Positions 60,117 through 64,000 of a stretch of 64,000 bases of DNA are shown piece by piece (the first letter of the stretch is position 1; every line of letters starts with the position of its first letter). Position numbers and translations under genes: made by a program. Under the pieces are notes generated by a model that was given only the letters and a program-made list of their open reading frames with translations, searched no databases and was not told the DNA's origin. Source of the stretch: Anaerolineae bacterium (GTDB taxonomy: Bacteria; Chloroflexota; Anaerolineae; Aggregatilineales; Phototrophicaceae); NCBI GenBank assembly GCA_020849765.1, contig JADLAY010000007.1, positions 1-64,000 on the forward strand. Reading direction: 5' to 3'.

Positions 60117-61604
60117 TCAGGGGTGGGCGAAGATCATCGGTAGCAGACGGTCGATGCAGCTCGCATCCGGCGCTTTCGACGGGTCAGCCAGGAAGTGATC
60201 GTACATGTTCAGCGTGCACGGCGTGGAATAGACGCCGTGTGCATCGAGCGGGAACGTGTAGTTGTAACCGTGCGACAGCGTTTCCGCCGCCAGCGCACCC
60301 CAGACCGCCGGTGTCACCGGGTCGTACGCGCCGTTCATGATCAGCGTCGGGATGTCGCTGGTGACCGGCGTGTTCTCGACCGGGTCGAGCTGGCGCGCGC
60401 CCCAGTTCGGGCACAGCGCTGCCCATTGTACGATATCGCTGCGAAAAGCCGCTTGCAAGGCCGGATTGATGCTGCTCACGGCGGCTTCCCAGGTCGCCTC
60501 GGTCGTCGTCATGACGTCGTCCATGCAGCGCATGGCGTAGAGTGCACCGTCGGTGCCGCTCGACGCACTGCGCAGATACTCGACCAGCATCTGCTCCAGC
60601 GCGCTGTAGTCCCCGGCGTAGGTGACCGCGACGACGAGCGGGAACTGCGGCAGGAAGCCGGAACTGTAGATGGCGCTCTGCATGCCGCGGATGAAGGTGT
60701 CGCCGTCGATGATGAAGCGGGTCGGCGCGTTGCTGAGCGGATTGTCGATGGTGAGGTGCAGCGGTTCCTGCTTGAAGCGGTCGACCACGGCGTAGAACAT
60801 CGACTCCAACTGCGGGAATGCTTCGTTGCAGGTCTCGTCACCGGCGCAGGCCTCGAACAGCATGTTCAGAGAGTGCTCGTAGTCCGGCGCGAACGAGGCC
60901 ATCAGATCGACCTGCGGCGGCGTGATGCCCTGGAGCATGACGCTGCGCACGATCGCGCCATGATTGCGCATGACCGTCATCGCCAGCGTCGAGCCATAGG
61001 AACCGCCGTAGATGTTGATCTGCTCGTAGCCGAGCGCGGCGGCGACATCAGCGACGTCCGCCGCGCTTTCAACTGTGTTGAAGGCGGCCAGATTGACGCC
61101 GTCTGCGGTCAGCCGTTCGAAGCAGCGCTGCGCCGCATCGAGGCTGAGGCTAACGTCCTCGCTCATCGGGCCGATCACCGCACGGGTATACAACTCGTCG
61201 ACTTCGGGGCAGTTGAGCGATGGCTCGGAGAAGCCCATGCCGCGCTGATCGAGCAGGATGACGTCGCGATCCGGCAGCGCGCGATCCAGGTAGCCGCCGA
61301 GGCCGGTGGCGAAAACTTGCAGCGTATAGCTCCCTGGCCCTCCGGCGAGGTAGATGACCGGGTCAGGCTGGCGATCGTGTTCGCCGGTGTGAAAGATCGC
61401 CACCATGACGCGGAGGGTGTCGCCGTCGGGGTTGGCGTGCTCTTCCGGCACGATCACGTAGCCGCACGAGACGTCATAGCGCGCCGGATAGCTGACCGGG
61501 CATGGCGCTGGCTCGAAACGGGGCACGACCCCACCTTGCGCCTGGGCGCTCGCGATGCCAAGGCTCGACAGCAGGACGAGGGCAAACGCGGATAAGATCT
61601 TCAT
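60117..61604 (-). CDS. Secreted S33-type alpha/beta hydrolase (TAP-like)
   Basis: A 495-residue exported hydrolase with signal peptide MKILSAFALVLLSSLGIASA. VIYLAGGPGSYTLQ and DQRGMGFSEPSLNCPE mark the proline-iminopeptidase/TAP family. The triad is Ser in NIYGGSYGSTLAMTV, Asp in LIMNGAYDPVTPAVWG, and His in FPLDAHGVYSTPC. Start 61604 is chosen because it begins the signal peptide. It probably cleaves peptides outside the membrane. Confidence 0.92.
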   Translation of the reverse strand: MKILSAFALVLLSSLGIASAQAQGGVVPRFEPAPCPVSYPARYDVSCGYVIVPEEHANPDGDTLRVMVAIFHTGEHDRQPDPVIYLAGGPGSYTLQVFATGLGGYLDRALPDRDVILLDQRGMGFSEPSLNCPEVDELYTRAVIGPMSEDVSLSLDAAQRCFERLTADGVNLAAFNTVESAADVADVAAALGYEQINIYGGSYGSTLAMTVMRNHGAIVRSVMLQGITPPQVDLMASFAPDYEHSLNMLFEACAGDETCNEAFPQLESMFYAVVDRFKQEPLHLTIDNPLSNAPTRFIIDGDTFIRGMQSAIYSSGFLPQFPLVVAVTYAGDYSALEQMLVEYLRSASSGTDGALYAMRCMDDVMTTTEATWEAAVSSINPALQAAFRSDIVQWAALCPNWGARQLDPVENTPVTSDIPTLIMNGAYDPVTPAVWGALAAETLSHGYNYTFPLDAHGVYSTPCTLNMYDHFLADPSKAPDASCIDRLLPMIFAHP

Positions 61605-61858
61605 GCATTCGTCTTTCGGATGCGGGTGAAATGTTATGGCCACATAGTAACGAAAAGAATTGCGCAGGGTGCATGTCGTTCATCATGAAAAGTTCATGAT
61701 GGGCATTATCGAAGCATGCGGCGCGCCGGAATCACCACAATGGAGGCTCACGTAAATAAGCCTGACGACGGTCACATAATAAACCTTTCGCCTGATTGAT
61801 CCGTTTTCGGGATCGCCGTAGGCTGGATTCTGTTCGCGACGCATGGCCAGGGAGTGGA

Positions 61859-62347
61859 ATGAAACGTCGTCAACTGCATCGTTTCGTCGTCCTCGGCGGG
61901 CTGCTGTTCGCACTGAGCGCCTGCACGTTGACGATGGCGACACCGGCGGCGACGCTCGCGCCCGATCTGGCGGGCGAGCCGACACTGGCGGGCGACACCT
62001 CCGCCTTCGACCCGGCAGGCTGCGTCAGCGACAACCCCGGCCCGAACGTGGTCGGTGTCAGCCCTGTGCTCGGTGGCGATGGCACCTGCTACCGCTTGCC
62101 GATGGAGACCGAGGTTGCCGTATTGGCACCGGCGGATATGCCGTTCATGCCGGTGATGGTCGAGTTCTACTACCTGGGCGTTGGTCTGGAGCCGGACGTG
62201 ATCGGCGTCGATCATGACGCGACGGATGGCATCGCCATCACATGGCGGACGCCACCCACGCCATTTCAGGGTCAGCTTTACGCCATCGTCTACAGTGACG
62301 ACAAAGGCGAGACCAACGTCAATACGCTGGGCGTCTACGGCGAGTGA
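61859..62347 (+). CDS. Lipoprotein, unknown function
   Basis: A 162-residue protein with a lipobox FALSAC near residue 22 following a basic head (MKRRQLHRF). The mature part has two cysteines in CVSDNPGPNVVGVSP and TCYRLPM and is otherwise beta-rich (VMVEFYYLGVGLEPDVIG). AGGGAG lies just before ATG 61859. It is followed after 12 bp by an acetyltransferase gene. Confidence 0.82.
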   Translation: MKRRQLHRFVVLGGLLFALSACTLTMATPAATLAPDLAGEPTLAGDTSAFDPAGCVSDNPGPNVVGVSPVLGGDGTCYRLPMETEVAVLAPADMPFMPVMVEFYYLGVGLEPDVIGVDHDATDGIAITWRTPPTPFQGQLYAIVYSDDKGETNVNTLGVYGE

Positions 62348-62359
62348 AAGGGACTTCTT

Positions 62360-62908
62360 ATGTTGGATATTCTTCCTGAACCGGCGACCCGCGTCTGGAC
62401 GATCCGCGCGGCGGAGGTCGAGGACGCGCCGCGCCTGGTCGCCTATTACGAAGCGCTCGCCAACGAGCCGTTCAACAACACGAGCGTGCGCCAGGGCTAT
62501 ACCTCACTTGAAGTGGCCGATACCCAGCGCATGATCGCCCATCACCGCGACGATCCGCAGTCGTGCATTCTGGTGGCCGAGGTCGACGAGGAGATCGTCG
62601 GCTACGTCCGCTGCACGGGCGGCAGCAATCCGTTCAATCGCCACACGGCCGACCTGAGCATCAACGTGCGCGTCGATTTTCGCGGCATCGGCATTGGCAG
62701 CGCCTTGATGAGCGCAGCGTTGGCCTGGGCGCGTGCGCACGAGACGATCAGCCGCGTGCAGCTCACCGTGCTGGCGCGCAACACGGGCGCGATCAAACTC
62801 TACGAGCGCATGGGCTTCGAGATGGAGGGTCGCCTGCGCAATGCCTATCGCCTGCCTGACGAGGGCGACATCTTCGTCGACATGATGGCGATGGCGTATC
62901 ACTGCTGA
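62360..62908 (+). CDS. GNAT family N-acetyltransferase
   Basis: A 182-residue GNAT protein: RAAEVEDAPRLVAYYEAL, LVAEVDEEIVGYVRCTGG, LSINVRVDFRGIGIGSALM (acetyl-CoA loop), NTGAIKLYERMGFEMEGRLR. The resemblance is to RimJ/L or PhnO-like small-molecule acetyltransferases. It is 12 bp after the lipoprotein gene, so probably cotranscribed. Confidence 0.9.
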   Translation: MLDILPEPATRVWTIRAAEVEDAPRLVAYYEALANEPFNNTSVRQGYTSLEVADTQRMIAHHRDDPQSCILVAEVDEEIVGYVRCTGGSNPFNRHTADLSINVRVDFRGIGIGSALMSAALAWARAHETISRVQLTVLARNTGAIKLYERMGFEMEGRLRNAYRLPDEGDIFVDMMAMAYHC

Positions 62909-63453
62909 AAACAGGTGATGAGTGACGAGGGATGAGTGATGAGTCTTAGGCTCATCACTCCGCAGATTATCTCACGAACGCACGCATCGACATCATTTTC
63001 GCGGGCCGTAGGGGCGCATCACGATGCGCCCATGAATTCCACGATTGCGCCCAAAGAGCATTGGATCATTTTCAATGGCCGTAGTACGGGCGGGATATAT
63101 CCCGCCCCTACGGGCACGCCGTTGGTTATCCCGCGAACGAACACATCTACATCATCTTTGCGGGCCGTAGGGGCGCATCACGATGCGCCCAAAAACGTCA
63201 TGAGTAGACTCCGCTGTACGGGCGGGATATATCCCGCCCCTACGGACACGCCGTTGGTTATCCCGCGAACGAACACTGCTGCATCATCTTCGCGGACTGT
63301 AGGGGCGCATCACGATGCGCCCAAAAACGTCATGAGTAGACTCCGCTGTACGGGCGGGATATATCCCGCCCCTACGGACACCTCGCATGAATTGCCGATT
63401 ACTCTCATGAACAGCAAAGCGCGGACGGGCATATCGTCCCCATCAGCGATGGG
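62909..63453. repeat. Tandem palindrome array, about 2.5 units, with a heptamer run
   Basis: 62916-62960 is a GATGAGT-type heptamer run. From 63008 a composite unit repeats at 63008, 63167 and 63299: palindrome 1 (GTAGGGGCGCAT/ATGCGCCC), a spacer with CATGAGTAGACTCCGCTGTA, palindrome 2 (GGGCGGGATATATCCCGCCC, CTAC), and GTTGGTTATCCCGCGAACGA. The second and third units are almost identical. An open frame across it is repeat-driven and not a gene. Confidence 0.8.
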
Positions 63454-64000
63454 TCACGAGCTTTTGGCCGTCGCCGCGCGCAGATCCGGCAACGCGAACA
63501 GCACGCAAGTGCAGGCCACGATCAGGAAGATGACGCTGGCGGCGTAGGGCATCGTCGCGCCAAACTGGGCATAGGCGTAGCCACCGAGGGTCGGGCCGAT
63601 GACGCGCGCGAACGCCTGGACTGACTGGCTGCCGCCCTGAACGCGCCCCTGCTCGCGCGGGCCGACGGCCTGCGACGTCAGGCTGGCGATCGTCGGCGTG
63701 ATCAGCGCGTTGCCGACCGGGAAGATCAGCGTCGCCAGCAGCAGCGTGCCGTTGCTGCGCGTGGTCGGAACGAGCGCATAGAAGAAGAAACCGATCGCGA
63801 ACAGCACCATGCCGATCAGCGTCAGCCGCGACTCGCTGAAGATACGCAGCAGCGGGCGGATCAAGCCGCCCTGCACGATGACGATGATCAAGCCGATGAT
63901 GGCGAAGACGAGCGAGATATCCTGCTCGCGTGCGCCCAGCCAATCGCTGCCGAGCACGGCGAGATTCGATTGCATCATGGCGAACGGCGTCATCCACAGG
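63454..64000 (-). CDS. MFS transporter (partial, N-terminus off window)
   Basis: The C-terminal 181 residues of a major-facilitator drug/metabolite transporter. Six membrane helices are visible, with LGAREQDISLVFAIIGLIIV, RPLLRIFSESRLTLIG and the motif AVGPREQGRVQGGSQSVQAF typical of the TetA-like subfamily. The reading frame continues past base 64000 on the minus strand. Confidence 0.9.
   Translation of the reverse strand, partial: LWMTPFAMMQSNLAVLGSDWLGAREQDISLVFAIIGLIIVIVQGGLIRPLLRIFSESRLTLIGMVLFAIGFFFYALVPTTRSNGTLLLATLIFPVGNALITPTIASLTSQAVGPREQGRVQGGSQSVQAFARVIGPTLGGYAYAQFGATMPYAASVIFLIVACTCVLFALPDLRAATAKSS

Noticed and set aside
63008-63385. CRISPR array
   Set aside because: Units are palindromic, spacers are not unique, unit length varies (159 and 132 bp), and no cas genes are present.
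62936-63547. A 203-codon frame through the palindrome array
   Set aside because: Its repeats are translations of the DNA repeats and it enters the MFS gene antisense.

Overview
The window is about 64 kb of high-GC DNA, densely packed with short operons on both strands. It looks like a chromosomal segment of a member of the Chloroflexota, probably close to Anaerolineae. This is inferred from gene content rather than a marker gene. The signs are an archaeal-type HMG-CoA synthase beside a class II HMG-CoA reductase, coenzyme F420-related oxidoreductases, secreted proteins with Thr/Pro-rich linkers, an AlkZ-like glycosylase, CGNR and PadR regulators, and many short dispersed hairpin and heptamer repeats between genes. 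I see no rRNA, tRNA, CRISPR array or complete insertion sequence. Two genes run off the ends: an F420-dependent NADP reductase at base 1 and an MFS transporter at base 64000.

Layout. 1-3.2 kb: F420-type reductase, a conserved unknown, and a four-gene minus-strand block (two unknowns, a small partner and an HNH nuclease) with a duplicated leader. 3.6-9.5 kb: small membrane protein, S10-type carboxypeptidase, solitary Dam-like adenine methylase, metallophosphoesterase, and a NorC-like dihaem cytochrome with a NorB-like membrane partner that has almost no histidines. 9.6-13.9 kb: MITE-like element, DinB-like protein, dihaem peroxidase/beta-helix fusion, quinone oxidoreductase. 14.1-20.6 kb: mevalonate entry region (thiolase-like, HMG-CoA synthase, HMG-CoA reductase, an unknown, and a second thiolase). 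20.6-31.5 kb: envelope genes (degenerate SGNH protein, polysaccharide deacetylase, two membrane metalloproteases, GT-C glycosyltransferase), an ICMT-like methyltransferase, an AlkZ-like glycosylase and a fused FAD/2Fe-2S molybdenum-hydroxylase subunit. 31.5-39.6 kb: CGNR regulator facing a DUF2917-like gene through interleaved promoters, membrane and secreted unknowns, DUF692-like TIM barrel, PNPOx-like protein, a PIN/AbrB toxin-antitoxin pair, an FAD oxidase and an AT-rich DUF4145 gene. 40-45.5 kb: molybdopterin subunit, YqeB-type maturation protein, MFS transporter, OsmC. 45.5-55.9 kb: PPC-domain secreted protein, ftsY-prfB-CHAT operon, BON-like protein, DPM1-like glycosyltransferase, PadR operon. 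56-64 kb: SsnA-type aminohydrolase, a second OsmC, a HEAT-repeat gene between inverted repeats, GNAT enzymes, secreted hydrolase, lipoprotein, palindrome array and MFS transporter.

Three themes connect distant genes. First, the mevalonate genes: the thiolase next to HMG-CoA synthase has lost both its nucleophilic Cys and its GHP His, an intact paralogue lies about 4 kb away, and the two transcription units share a 17-bp upstream motif. Second, the fused FAD/FeS subunit, the Mo subunit, YqeB and SsnA together resemble a selenium-dependent molybdenum hydroxylase system scattered over 28 kb. Third, several proteins keep an enzyme fold but not its catalytic residues (thiolase, SGNH hydrolase, NorB-like subunit), which suggests structural or regulatory reuse. 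Intergenic DNA carries at least three kinds of dispersed repeat: GTAG-bordered palindromes with interchangeable stems, phased 7- and 8-mer arrays, and clusters of perfect short hairpins.
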